Shown here piece after piece: positions 11,278 to 22,696 of a stretch of 64,000 bases of DNA. The DNA is from Bugulina stolonifera. Its lineage: Eukaryota; Bryozoa; Gymnolaemata; Cheilostomatida; Bugulidae. Position 1 is the first letter of the stretch, and each line of letters begins with the position of its first letter. The stretch lies in assembly GCA_935421135.1 (NCBI GenBank), contig OW285187.1, positions 32,118,818 through 32,182,817 of the forward strand, in the 5' to 3' direction. A model generated the notes under the pieces. The model was not told the origin of the DNA. It worked only from the letters and a program-made list of their open reading frames with translations, and ran no database searches. A program made the translations under genes and the position numbers.

Positions 11278-14200
11278 ATTCCACTGACCAACTGCTGCTA
11301 CTGCTAGAGTCCGCCATGGATAATAATATCAGATACAGAAATTGTAAGTGACAACAAAAATATTTCCCAATGTTGTGATTCTATTAATTGAATATTAGCA
11401 TTATTTAGCGATGTTATAATGACTAGACCTAGTATATACATGTATGCTATAATCTTGCCAAAAGTCTTTCACTATTATAATAGATTGTATTCTGCATTGT
11501 TTTCAAACTATCTCTCTCCGCAAATTTATAAACACAATAATTATATTAATTTAAATTCTAAAAATAGCAAGACTGATTACGTGTAGTTTGTAGTTTGTAT
11601 TGTAAGTACCAGTTGAGAGAAGTAGCTCAATATTTTACTAAAAATCAAATTAGTTGGTAATGGAAGTAATCATTAGGCAATAATCATCTAACTGGTGACT
11701 CATTGCCTATTACTGTAATTGATTCACTTCTTTCTTTAACCTCATAGTGACCAGTAAATCCGCGCCCTGCATCCTATTTCTCCTAGCGGCTTTGGCCCGC
11801 TTCACTGCACAAGTAGCCTGAGTTAATATATACCCTTTCTCAAACACATGCATATATATACATGTATATATATATATATACCATTTTCATATACATGTAC
11901 ATGCCATTGTTTTTATATAATATTTGTTACATTGATTTATATATAGTTTAAAATATTTTTAGATCAATATGGAAATGATGATTATGCTCAGCTAGATAGA
12001 TGGTCTGGTCTCAAAGGCACCCCTACTAATGATAATGCTAGTTTAATATACACCTCAGACTACGGTTCATACAGTTCACAAGAATCGAACCATTCTGGTA
12101 CTACATGTAAGTCATCCATTTATTGTATATGTACATGTATGTGTATATGCTACATGTGCATTAATATGTATATGCGTAGGTTTAGAATATCCACATGTAA
12201 ATTCTGCTTTGAACATAATATATGGAAAAGTCATGAGTTACGAGCCTTGGTTAGACATTTGTCATTTACCAATCAATTCTAACCCAGGTCTGTTTGGGAC
12301 GCTATATTTTCTATTGTAAATATATTGTTCAATAACAAAGTTTTAATGTGTCAATATTTGCTCTTCCTGGGAGAATTAAGCAATGATTCATAGTTCTACT
12401 GTATATATGAAAATGGCACATGGTCGAGGGAGTTACATAAACAGTGCAACAGATAGAATATCCATATTAATGTCTCCTGTAGATCACAGGTCTATCTTTA
12501 CTAACTTTATCTTGTAATTGATTTGCATTAAGCTCAATGTTTGCTTGGCAAATTAAATCAAACAATTTACAAAGTTAGCCTAAACAGTATTATAGAATAG
12601 TAATTTACCTTGCCACACCTAACTAAATGCACGAATATGACAACTGATGCTAAAATGAGATTAATTACTCCCGTGGAATATATTATAGCTAAACTGTTTG
12701 TTACTCTTGTTATCAATGCAGACAGCAACTTGGCAGACTGCGAGGAGGCTCTGCATAGCCCACCATCTGCTGCGTATGACGTGCCGCCACCTCATCTATA
12801 TAGTAGCATGGAAAGAAGGAGGGACAAACCGTTGCCACCTCCACGCATGACTAGCAAACCCCAGAATAACCTTAGGTATGACTAACTCACCCTATGATAA
12901 TCCATGGCAATAAACCATTTAAATATTATATTGTTTTTATAATGAATTATTATTATTGAAACAAAAGATGATTGTGCAAACAGTGATTCATGTCTACCAT
13001 GTTGTCAGGTGTAGTTATTGTACTCACTGGTCTGACTTGTGTTCACTGTAGCAATAAACTACAAGAATCAGGAAAACCCAAGAAAATTAGTTTTGATGAC
13101 TCATCTATGAATAAGAAACCAAAGTCAAATGAGAACGTCCCCTCATTCGCTACCTTACCAAGAAAGAAAAAGTTGGGGGGCAGTACTACCACACCTTCCC
13201 AGTCTACAACTCAAGTAACCTGGATGAAAGATGTAGCTCAAAAAGGTATTTATATTGTGTGTCATGGATTAAGATTAGATTAAGATTATAAGATTATCTT
13301 CTTGAAGAAAATATCGGAACATAAACATGCATTAAAATTGGGAGTTGTTCTAAAAGCCCAGCATCATCACAAGTATGAAAAAGATTTAGTTTAATTTATT
13401 TGAATGGTAGGAAGTATAGCAGACTGTTACTGCATTTATTGGCTGTGAGAAAATACATTGAGAAGACAACTACAAAACTTTGGTTACACTCAACACTGCT
13501 TAGAGCTAGCTTTTATTATTGTGACTTTAGCAGAGACCATTCATCACCCAACCTCTACAGAGTCTGGAAATAATTCTAAAAAACCACATGGAATCCTAAA
13601 GAATAAAATTGAGGAACAGGCAAAGAAAGGGGACGTAACAGGCTATATACAAAGAGACAAAGTACAGAAGATTTTAGCTCGGCAGCGAAAGGTAAATTCT
13701 ATTATTGTGTGAAATATAAGTTTTGTTGTAAAATCCTTATACAACTTGAGAAAAACACTGATTGACTGGCTGGCACAAAGTCTATGATTGTCATTGAAAG
13801 ATAGATAGTACCAGAGATAGTTCCTTGTTTTGTAAATAAATACACAGTGTGATTCTGTACATATGATTATTATAAATGTATTATATTCACATAAAATGAA
13901 TGAAATTCTGCTGATAGCGAGAACATTATTTGGTAACACAAACACACTGTAATGTAATGGAATGCTTGCATCTGGTTTTAGGCATTGTGCAGACAATCAA
14001 CACCATCGACCTCTCAGTTTTACAATTCTATGCCTAGCCTCAGACCCACAAATTCAGAACCTCAGCAACAAACTAAGGCCTGGGAGTATAATCACATGGA
14101 TAATGGTAGCTACAGTTCTGGTGGTACAGCACAGGTCATCGGTGTGATTGAACCAAATGCTGAACGTAAGCTATTCTCAAATAACAGCCAATGAGCGACA

Positions 14201-15636
14201 TCATTTAAACATGACACCATATTTTGTGAAAATTTAGGTCAGAGAACCAAACTACATAATTATATATTATCATATGAGTATTGGGTCGATAGATGTTACA
14301 GTAAAATGACCCAGTACCAACACTATCAGCCATAACATAGTCAATTATTTAGAGAGACAGAGCACAACTCCCAATAACTGTTTTTGACGAAATTTGCAGT
14401 ATTTATACTTATTATACAGTAAAACACTGTACACACTACCATTGCTACCTTCTAAAAATACTGTATTTGAACCTCTATTTCTTTCTACAGCAACACCACA
14501 ACAACTCTTTTGCCATCGAAGACAGAACTCTAACGAAACAGAGTTTGAATTTCCTCCACCACCAACAGACTATGATATTGAACAAATCATGACATCTCCA
14601 GGTAAATGTTAATCTGGTACTGTACCCCTGGCCACTTCCATTACTACTACACAACTAATTCTGAAAACAGAATAGAAAACTTATTGTGTTTACTCACCGA
14701 GCAAATAGTATTATGGTTGGAGAAACATGGCTGCCATTTTATTTATGGTGAATCACTAAGATACCCTCTTATCTTGTTACAGATACCACCATATCAAGAG
14801 ATAACGAAGCAACAAGAAAGAAGGACTTTACACCCTTGAACCTGGCCTGTAATAAACAGTCCACATCAAATGTGCAGAGCATTGTAAAATCATTTTCCGC
14901 GCAAACCGCTAGAGTGACTGTAAAAGATCCAAAGTTTAAACCTCCTGTACCCCAGAGAATGAGTAAACCTAGTAATACTAATAGTCAGGGGCAGACAATT
15001 GACGCCGCAATTACTAAAACAGAGCCGAGGGTGGATAGTATATCATCATCAAAAGCAACGATTCCAAAGGCGATAGTTCCACCTAGGAGGAAATCAGTAC
15101 AAAATAAACCGCAGCCACCTGCACCTCCCAGAAAGCTAAGCAAACCTAAGTCAATCAATGACCAGTCACATAACCTCAATTTTGAGCAAGTAAATGACAT
15201 TACGACTGAAGATATCGTTTTACCTCCACCTCCACAGTTCCAAGAGAATCCATCTCTGTCGCCCTTAGCAACACAACAACCTTCATATGGCGACTATGAG
15301 TTATTATCTCCTGAAGCAGAATATCAATGCTCTCAGCACCCACTAGCAACTAACTATATACCAGCGACACTCGGGTCCAATAACCAGTATAACTATCACC
15401 AGAGAATAGCGATCAATCAACTGGGAAAGAGTGTTACAGAAAACCTGAAAGTCACTGAAGCCCACAATGCACCACCACCACCACCTCCTCCTAAAACTAG
15501 GGAGTTTAGTTATTCACCACTCGTGTCTCACAACATCAATGGATATCCTCCTCAGCCATCATACTACAACTCTTCTAAATATCAACCAAGAAGTAGGATT
15601 ATAAATCACCAGCACCAATACTCCACTGAATTATAG
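11278..15636 (+). CDS. Proline-rich phosphotyrosine docking/scaffold protein, multi-exon
   Basis: The exons are 11278-11343 (or from 11264), 11963-12106, 12722-12875, 13052-13245, 13534-13691, 13982-14165, 14491-14601 and 14783-15636 (TAG stop). All join in phase. From the ATG at 11316 (GCCATGG) the product is 608 residues; with the upstream exons it is 644. No catalytic domain is seen; the chain is low-complexity and motif-rich. It has YDVP at 12775-12786 (a Crk-type SH2 ligand), PLPPPR, EFPPPPTDYD at 14547-14576 (an Ena/VASP EVH1 ligand with acidic flanks), PVPQRMSKP at 14944-14970 (fits the Grb2-SH3 motif PxxxRxxKP), PPAPPRK, a run of eight prolines near 15475, and YELLSP. Such proteins act under the plasma membrane as adaptors between tyrosine kinases and actin or Ras signalling. 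I do not recognise the ortholog; Gab/DOS, FRS2 or WIP-like scaffolds are options. The acceptor at 13528-13533 is a NAGNAG. Confidence 0.75.
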
Positions 15637-15838
15637 CATTAGTCTTGCACCTCTGGCAATGTTAATATCATAATATGATAGTATTATGTGTACATTAGAT
15701 TCAAGATAGATTTTATATTTTTGTTTTTCATTTAGCCTTAGTAGTTATCATATGCATGTACGATAAAGCATTGCATTCATCGCTTATGTTACTCGATAGT
15801 TGTGGCATATGTAATATATTGTTTTTTACTGTTAAATA

Positions 15839-15844
15839 ATTAAA
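15839..15844 (+). terminator. Candidate poly(A) signal (ATTAAA) of the docking-protein gene
   Basis: ATTAAA lies about 200 bp after the TAG stop at 15634-15636, in AT-rich 3' sequence. It is one of several AT-rich candidates. Confidence 0.3.
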
Positions 15845-17044
15845 ATATAAAAATATCAATACCCAGATGAAATGAACGTTATTTTAAATGATGCTGAAAG
15901 AAAGTCTCATGTGGTTATATTTACCTGCAATTGGTCAAGTTGAACATTGTGCAATTCTAATGTCACGGTCTTATACAACACACTACATAAACTGGCATTT
16001 TATTGATGTCAATTTTTCTGCAAACTAATAGTTCAAATAATTATGAACATCAGATATACATACATGTAGGTCTCAGTGTACATACTATGTGGTTAGGCAA
16101 GTGGAATGAGACAATACTAGTAATCTGCAAAAGTTATAGACAACTAGGAGACAACTCCAAAACACATGCACTAATATAGCTAGTCACAGTCCGATTGTTT
16201 CAGAATACATCAAGTAGATGTTTCCTATCAATACTATATGGTCAAATGGACTTCAGATAGCCCACACATCTAGCAACATAATCCTAAATTCTTCATAATG
16301 TGGTATGTGGAACTAAAATTATGCAGTAGGTAGACCCAACGCTGACATAATAGTTAAACCTAGTTTAGCATTTATTAGGCATTATGGTGCCTATACTTGT
16401 AGCTGCTAGCCTGATTTACTGTCTATAATCCATTTAGATGTCTACAAATGGCTAGAACATAGACTACAATCAGATACATGTAGTTAAATTCTTTAAATGA
16501 GCCAGGGTTAGCAACTAGTATTTTATGATCAACTATAATTGGTGGTCCTGACCTGCTTAGCAGCAAATAGAATGAATATCCAATGATATAACATAGTATA
16601 TTTATTATATATATGTAAAACAGTAATTACCTTTTATCTGGTAGTCACCTCTACCCATGGGTTGGTTATGCTCTTTACCTGAAATATGACAAGCACATGA
16701 GGGGACAACTTCCGAATACATTGACTGGGAATTGGGACTTTGGCCATTACTGTACATTTCACAAGTCCACAAGCAACAGGGGATGAACAGGTGTTATCAG
16801 TTACATGTTCACTATTAGGTAAATTTATGGCTACCCTTGCCAAAATTCATTGGGACAGGTAAGATGCCCATGTCTGAACTAATTGAAAATGCGCATTGAT
16901 GACAAGGTATGCACACAATGGTGGTGAAACCGTAGCATAAACAAAATCTAAGAACACAACAATGCTGTAATATAGAAGATTTACACTTTGATTGTGATCA
17001 GTATTGTGCAAGAAATAAATAAAGCAGGAATGATGAACAGATAG
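15845..17044. other. Intergenic spacer between two convergent genes
   Basis: No reading frame here has splice context or recognisable motifs. The region separates the + strand docking gene from the - strand bZIP gene. TTTATT at 17045-17050, which is AATAAA on the - strand, is a candidate poly(A) signal for the bZIP gene. Confidence 0.5.
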
Positions 17045-17452
17045 TTTATTTTATTAATAAAACCACTGATACACATACATATAGCTTCCTAAACAATACA
17101 AATTAATTTGAAAAAAATCATTTGCAAGTCTCAGCATAATTTAGTAGTCAGATTTGTACGTATTCATGTACAATACATACTACAGATTGAAGAGTAAAAA
17201 GCTTAGAAAACCTATGTACACTTGTGAGTTTCAATTTTTTTTAGTTTTCAAAAGTTTTACAATTTTTTTGGTTCTAGCATTAAGTCTAGATTTTTATTTT
17301 ATAATTTTTTTGATTTGCTCCTTATTTTCTTTTTCTTTGAGTTTTGCTTATAGTCTTTTTATGGGCTTCTTGTCTTTTTGATTAACTACTAAATATTTGT
17401 ACACAAAGTGTCACCACAACTGTGGGTTTTCCCTTTGATTATTTAGTCCAAT

Positions 17453-18052
17453 TTATTCGCGTAGTGTTCGCATTATCTCCAGTTCGAGCTGCAGGCATCG
17501 AATAGTTGCGTCTTTCATATCATTTTCCTGTTGAAGACGAGCCACGTCTTCTTGAGACTTTTTCAAGAGCTGCGCCAGGCTGCTGGTCTTATTCTGCTGC
17601 TTAGTTCGACTTGATCTTGCATAATGTCGATTAAGACAGGTTCTGCGATAGTTCTTGAGTTTATTATAGTCTGCAGTGGAATGACAGAGACTTTTCAGCT
17701 TCTTCAAAGTGATGTCGCTTAAACTGTTATCATCTAGAGCATACACATTCAGCAGTGCATCGACCTGACGACCAGCTACAGGAGATGAGACCGACTCGTT
17801 ACAGAAATCAGTGGAGGAGTCTGGTGATGACAGATTCTCTAACAGTTCATCTTCACTTGTCGGAACCAAGGTTGGTACCTCGTCCATCGTCAGTCCTTCC
17901 CAGTCAAATACTGAGATATCCTGATCAAGTTCGGCAGTCTCTGGTAGAATAACATTGTATTGATCTTCCGGCTTGATATAGATTGCATATTGACCGAAGA
18001 GGACCATATCCTCATTACTCCACGGCAGGTCTATCGGTGGTTGATCAGCCAT
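17453..18052 (-). CDS. Maf-like bZIP transcription factor, 199 aa
   Basis: A single coding exon (to 18069) begins after a TTTGTAG acceptor. The ATG at 18052-18050 is preferred because the upstream frame runs into the intron. The N-terminal half (residues 1-110) is acidic and could be an activation region. Residues 111-130 (LSDITLKKLK, then HSTADYN) resemble the Maf extended homology region. The basic region at about 131-155 reads KLKNYRRT, then NRHYARSSR, then TKQQNK. The tyrosine in NRxYAxSxR is the Maf signature (large Mafs have NRGYAxSCR), and here the usual Cys is Ser. The zipper at about 159-197 has an imperfect heptad series (L163, V170, D177, I184, L191). Maf proteins bind DNA as dimers in the nucleus. 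The family call is mine by eye; a divergent CNC or other bZIP is the alternative. Confidence 0.8.
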   Translation of the reverse strand: MADQPPIDLPWSNEDMVLFGQYAIYIKPEDQYNVILPETAELDQDISVFDWEGLTMDEVPTLVPTSEDELLENLSSPDSSTDFCNESVSSPVAGRQVDALLNVYALDDNSLSDITLKKLKSLCHSTADYNKLKNYRRTCLNRHYARSSRTKQQNKTSSLAQLLKKSQEDVARLQQENDMKDATIRCLQLELEIMRTLRE

Positions 18053-19007
18053 CCTGAGTGCACTGCCAGCTACAAATGTGTAAAATCCACAGGTTAAAAC
18101 CAGAATCATACTATCTTAGCCCCCACTAATAATATAGCTCTAGGCCTATATAATTACAGCAAATTAGTGTAGGCCTAAGTATTATAATTGTAAATCTAAA
18201 TAAAAGTTTCAGAGTGGTATAATCACCAAGACTAATACAATATGGATAGGTATGACATCACTGAAAGATGACTCGGTACAATTGAGCTCTGGCTGGGTCC
18301 AATGAACTAGTGGTTGTGGTGCACATAGCCCAGTTTAGCCCAGCTTAGTATATATTCTTATTGGACAACTTACAACTTCAACTTAGAGACCAATTCACGT
18401 ATGCTAAATACTGTGCCCACTCATTTATGAAAAATTGGTTGCAATTAGACTTGCCGATTTACTTATGAACCTTTAGCTTCTCCACTAGTAGACACAGGAC
18501 AGTCATTTCGATTAGAGATCTCAAGTTTGTAGTAAATATTTATAATTATTACTAATAAGTACCTACATAAACCAGGGCCTATACCCCTATATACATTGTA
18601 TATAATAATAAGTACATCATAAATATTTATACTAACTAATACCACTTATCTAATAATAAAAATATTAAAATAATATAGTGTAAACACCATATGCCTACTC
18701 TTACAGTAAAATAGTAGTCCCATAGCCGATAGCGTATGGCCATTGCCAGACCAGTAGACAGATGATCAAATCTTTACTATCAATAAAAGTGATGTAAATA
18801 CAATCCATTGACTCAAATTACAGCAGAGTAGAATATCAATAGATATTCATATTCTATTGTAACGTATTAATTATAAATTTATATTAGACGCGGACCCAAT
18901 ACTCTACTGCGAGCGATCATGGTGGTGCAATCGCTGAATAGACCTGCAAGTACCATGCACATTACAACAGGAAGCACAAATCGCATAATACAAAATGTAC
19001 TACTTAC

Positions 19008-19130
19008 CTGCTGTAACTAGGCAACAAGCCAAGTTCCTCCAGGTGAAAACGACACGTAGAAGAGAACCTTGTTACCTTTGCCACCAACAAACTGGCAAGA
19101 TAGAACTTAACACTGTGTCAACATCCGAGT
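19008..19130 (-). other. Probable 5' UTR exon of the Maf-like gene
   Basis: On the - strand a consensus donor, CAG|GTAAGT, ends an exon at 19008. It pairs with the acceptor at 18070-18072 just upstream of the bZIP ATG. No ATG-initiated frame continues from this exon into the coding exon, so it is read as non-coding leader. Its 5' limit near 19130 is a guess. Confidence 0.45.
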
Positions 19131-19229
19131 TCTCTAACACCTTCACACTGTGACAGCATTAGAGATCTTCCAACACCCTCCACTACTGATTGAAGCGAGT
19201 AACTTGTTTTGTTTAAAACGCTACCTCTC

Positions 19230-19310
19230 CGTGTTGACAACTAGTCGGACTGGAGGCGCGGGGAGCAATACTCGCAGCGGGCGAGGCACTTCTGTTTATA
19301 TATGTTTGCC
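19230..19310 (-). promoter_or_regulatory. Possible GC-rich promoter of the Maf-like gene
   Basis: A locally GC-rich patch (GGAGGCGCGGGGAGC, GCGGGCGAGGC) stands out in AT-rich surroundings, 100-300 bp upstream of the proposed leader exon. Position and composition are the only evidence. Confidence 0.25.
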
Positions 19311-20002
19311 AAATCATGCTTGGTTCCCTTTTTCCCATCACCTTTTGCCGTCCATTTGTCGATTACTATGAGTAGTTGCATTAGGCTAACAGCGTCTGCC
19401 CAATCAAATTCACTGTTGACTAATCTGGAAATTCCCAGCTAGTCATATGACCACAAGACTATGAGAAGACAAGTCTGGACAAGTCATATCGCGTATGAGC
19501 ACACAACTCTTACAATAGTAATAAACGGTCCTGTCATCCCATCCTATACATCATACATGTATATATGATTGTACATTATTTGATGGAAACAGTTATTAGA
19601 AGCAAACATAAATACAGATACATAGAGTAAACCTTTTTAATTCTAAACTTGAGCATTTAAACTGTAAATATGCATTGCCTTTCAATTGCAGTGTGTCGCC
19701 TCTTTTGTGCACATTAGTACATGTACAACTGTGTATAAAATTGCATACTAATAAAAAAGCAATAAGCTGTAGCATAATGTACATGTATATAGTTAGTTCA
19801 GAAGATTGTGACACACATGTAGCCTTCTGTTATCGTTGATAAATTTAAGTTTAATGTGCTTTATTGTATGGCTGCTTTACCTGGCAAAATAACAATCATG
19901 TACAACACTGTACTGTAACCAATGGTTGGATGTTAGTAACATAATTATATATACAGGGTATATCTATTTGCAGGTAATACATAATACATAATAGGCTACT
20001 AC

Positions 20003-20102
20003 TTCCGCATCGTATCAGTACAAATTCACTGTGCAATGTATATTATATTATATATAACATAATATACATTGCACAGTGAATTTGTACTGATACGATGCGG
20101 AA
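20003..20102. repeat. Perfect 44-bp-arm hairpin
   Basis: Positions 20003-20046 are exactly the reverse complement of 20059-20102, with a 12-nt AT-rich loop between. The arms begin TTCCGCATCG and end GATGCGGAA. Complementarity stops abruptly at both outer ends. It could be a very young foldback element or the source of a hairpin RNA. It lies in the spacer between the Maf-like gene and the receptor gene. Confidence 0.85.
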
Positions 20103-20871
20103 ATACATGTACATGTACATCTACATCTATAAAATATTACATTTTTATTGTTACAGGCATTTATTATTTTACTACAAAAAATGCATCACAGGTAAAAGAG
20201 AGAGAAATAGTTCAAACAAACAGAAATGAACAACAAAGGATTCACATCAAAATGCAAACACTTGTATTGAAAGTAACTATCTATCTGTTACTGTACTCTG
20301 ATAGTCTTATTGTGAAGCATATTTAAGTTTTATGGTATGAGAGATTAAAAATAAAATGGTAGTGCATATACGTTTGTACATCTACGTGTAATATTATATA
20401 GTGTTGTTGTATCGTGTATAAAATGTCCCATGTTTCTTATAGAGACAATTCAGATGACTATTAACCAAATACAGGTAGAATTATGAGAACTATTATAATT
20501 CCCGAACATTTGGTTTCTGTACAGATAAGAGTTGTCCTCCTTTTCATTACCTCATTATGAATAATTGTAAAGTCAATGGTCCCAGCATCATGGTGATAAT
20601 TTCACACTAACGTTAATGGAGTGCCTTTACTTTTAAGATTTTGAAAGTTTATTTCACTGCTAAAATTCAAGGTTTTTTATTTGGTCAATATCTGTTGCTA
20701 TCATTGGTAAAAGCTGCTGATAACTTGGTATATCTATCCATGCATCTAATCTGTTATGATGCTTACCGATTTTACTTCACGTGATTAATCCCAAGTAAGA
20801 AAGCAATGATCTAAAGAGATCTGCATTTTTTTCTAATTTGGGGTGGAGAAGGCACTTCACCAATGGTAAAG

Positions 20872-21013
20872 TTAACTAATTAGCACAGGAGCATTATAAG
20901 GTTGGATGCCCTTCCTTCCTAACACCACCAATGGCCCTTATGGAAACCGAACATTGGACTCCCACTTAGAAGTCCAGAGCCCTTACCACTAGGCCATGGC
21001 TGCTCCCTATCTA
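20872..21013 (-). mobile_element. tRNA-derived SINE-like copy
   Basis: On the - strand a tRNA-like head carries a box A-like ATGGCCTAGTGGTAAGGG (20981-20998) and a box B-like TGTTCGGTTTCC (20942-20954). It is followed by AAGGAAGGGCATCCAACC, a body segment seen in several animal SINEs. CTAATT flanks both sides as a possible short target duplication. It would not fold into an intact tRNA. Confidence 0.6.
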
Positions 21014-21144
21014 ATTTGTCATGATGTTATGATATTCTTAATTGTCACAGAATTGTGATTAAAGAGTGGCTGGTGTCTCCATCTCTTATTTTAATTCTTA
21101 GCAGCAGTCTTCCTGTGTTTAAAAATGAAATAATGCTTCCAAGC

Positions 21145-21700
21145 ATACTATATAAAGCGATTATTTTCCATGATATGATTCAGTTGTTGTTTGGACTTCA
21201 ATAAAGACATATCTACTAAAAGAAGCAACAGGATTATAAAAATATATTTGCCACTTGCTATAACAATTTATATCTTCTAATTTATATCTACTTCAGCCTG
21301 CACACTTGGTTGTTATACATGCATGTAGTATTGGAATGCGACACACGAGTACCGATGATGGTATGGTTGTGAGAAGGGTCTAGGAACGGTCGGCTAGACC
21401 TGCTTCCAATTACATAAAAGACTGAACCGTGATTATATGATGAATTATTGGACTACAATGTATGTTGCTTGTACAACCCATAGGGTCTGAGTTATTGCTT
21501 AGATACAAGTCTCACAAGTAGGCCTATAGTCCATGCTAGCTTAGGCGATTCAGGTTTCAAGGCCCAATGGGACCGAGAGATGGAACTATGCCATTCTAGA
21601 AAAGACATCTCCAGACGGTTTTTATAGTAGATGTGGATCTTTATTGAAGTCCAAGCAACAACTGAATCATATCTTGAAAAGTAATCGCTTTATATAGTAT
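21145..21700. mobile_element. 556-bp inverted-repeat element with TATA box and AATAAA in each arm
   Basis: Arm 21145-21218 is the near-perfect inverse of arm 21625-21700. Each arm contains ACTATATAAAGCGATTA, then GATATGATTCAGTTGTTG, then GGACTTCAATAAAGA. The interior of about 400 bp has no evident coding frame. The TATA plus AATAAA content of each arm resembles a short LTR-like promoter/poly(A) unit, but the arms are inverted and not direct. It may be a MITE, or a remnant of an element type with inverted terminal repeats. Confidence 0.65.
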
Positions 21701-22370
21701 TGCATTTCTGGTGAAAACTTCCAGTAAGGTACGATAGACACTTTGGCCCTAAGTATTGCCCAATAATATAAAAGGTGCAACGTTGGACCCCTTTAGGGTC
21801 AGTTATGTATAGAAAACATGTGTAATAATGTAGGTACATATAGGGCATGATTGCAACTTTATAGAGGAGCCTCAGCCCTATAAAACCAGGTATACAGGTC
21901 AGATTTACATCAAGCAAGTTACAACCAATCTAAGTTTAATGCACAATACAAGAAAGTTATAACAATATAAGGAGTGGTATGCACATGGTACGATGGTACA
22001 TACATATGTTAGTGGTAACTAGATAATGCAAGGCACGATAGGGAATGGTTAGCAATGTGTGATGAGTTATCATCCCATGTAACAATAGAGTAATGTTAGA
22101 CGCGTGTCTGTGATTCGCACATTATACTGGACTGGAATGTCTGCCTCACCACAGTATTTATACAAAATTTTATTATTATTGTTGTGTGCTTCAATCTTAA
22201 AAAGTATTCAAAATGAGAGTTGTTCACTCATGTAAATATTTCTTCTAGGTGGTTTGACCAATCATAGTGCTTGAATATTTTCTGACCAATCACTGAACAG
22301 GTACCTGTTGCTTAAAAACAATAATAGTAATAATGTGTTCAATGACACGTGAATACACTAGTTAGCTGTT

Positions 22371-22696
22371 ATGAGGGATGGCTTCTTTAGTTACAATCAG
22401 TTACAACTAGGAGCTTGTGGAAGTAGTAAGTATAGATTATAGTTAGAAGTGTTTTACTACTTGAGGTTTGATAAGTTCCATTCAACAAACTGATTTATAG
22501 CGTCTCTATACTGTTAGACCAGTTGATAGAGTCTCACTGACTTTTTTGTGAACCAGATTCTTCAACTGTGGCCATACTCAATAGTAGTCATGTCATACTG
22601 TAATACAGTAACTCAACTGTATCATATTCATTTCATTAGCTACTAGAGAGAAGGAAAGAGAGGAAGATTTGGATTATCAAGCAAAGCTACTCCCAG
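22371..22696 (+). other. Candidate upstream exons of the receptor gene (uORF or alternative start)
   Basis: Exon 22371-22425 starts at an ATG and ends at GTAAGT. Exon 22640-22696 follows a TTTCATTAG acceptor and ends CCAG|GTACAA. Together they read MRDGFFSYNQLQLGACGS, then TTREKEREEDLDYQ, then AKLLP, with one base left over. Joined to 23996 they give a 43-residue frame that stops at 24013-24015, one base before the receptor ATG. Joined to 27915 they would stay in frame with the receptor and omit the signal peptide. No transcript evidence is available. Confidence 0.4.

Noticed and set aside
17154..17381. 75-residue hydrophobic open frame on the + strand
   Set aside because: It is a T-rich tract in the 3' UTR of the - strand Maf-like gene; the Phe/Leu content comes from base composition.
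19150..19371. 73-residue open frame upstream of the Maf-like gene
   Set aside because: There is no conserved motif and it lies in the presumed promoter/leader region of the opposite-strand gene.
20941..21008. tRNA gene
   Set aside because: Box A and box B are present, but the acceptor and anticodon stems do not pair and SINE body sequence follows.
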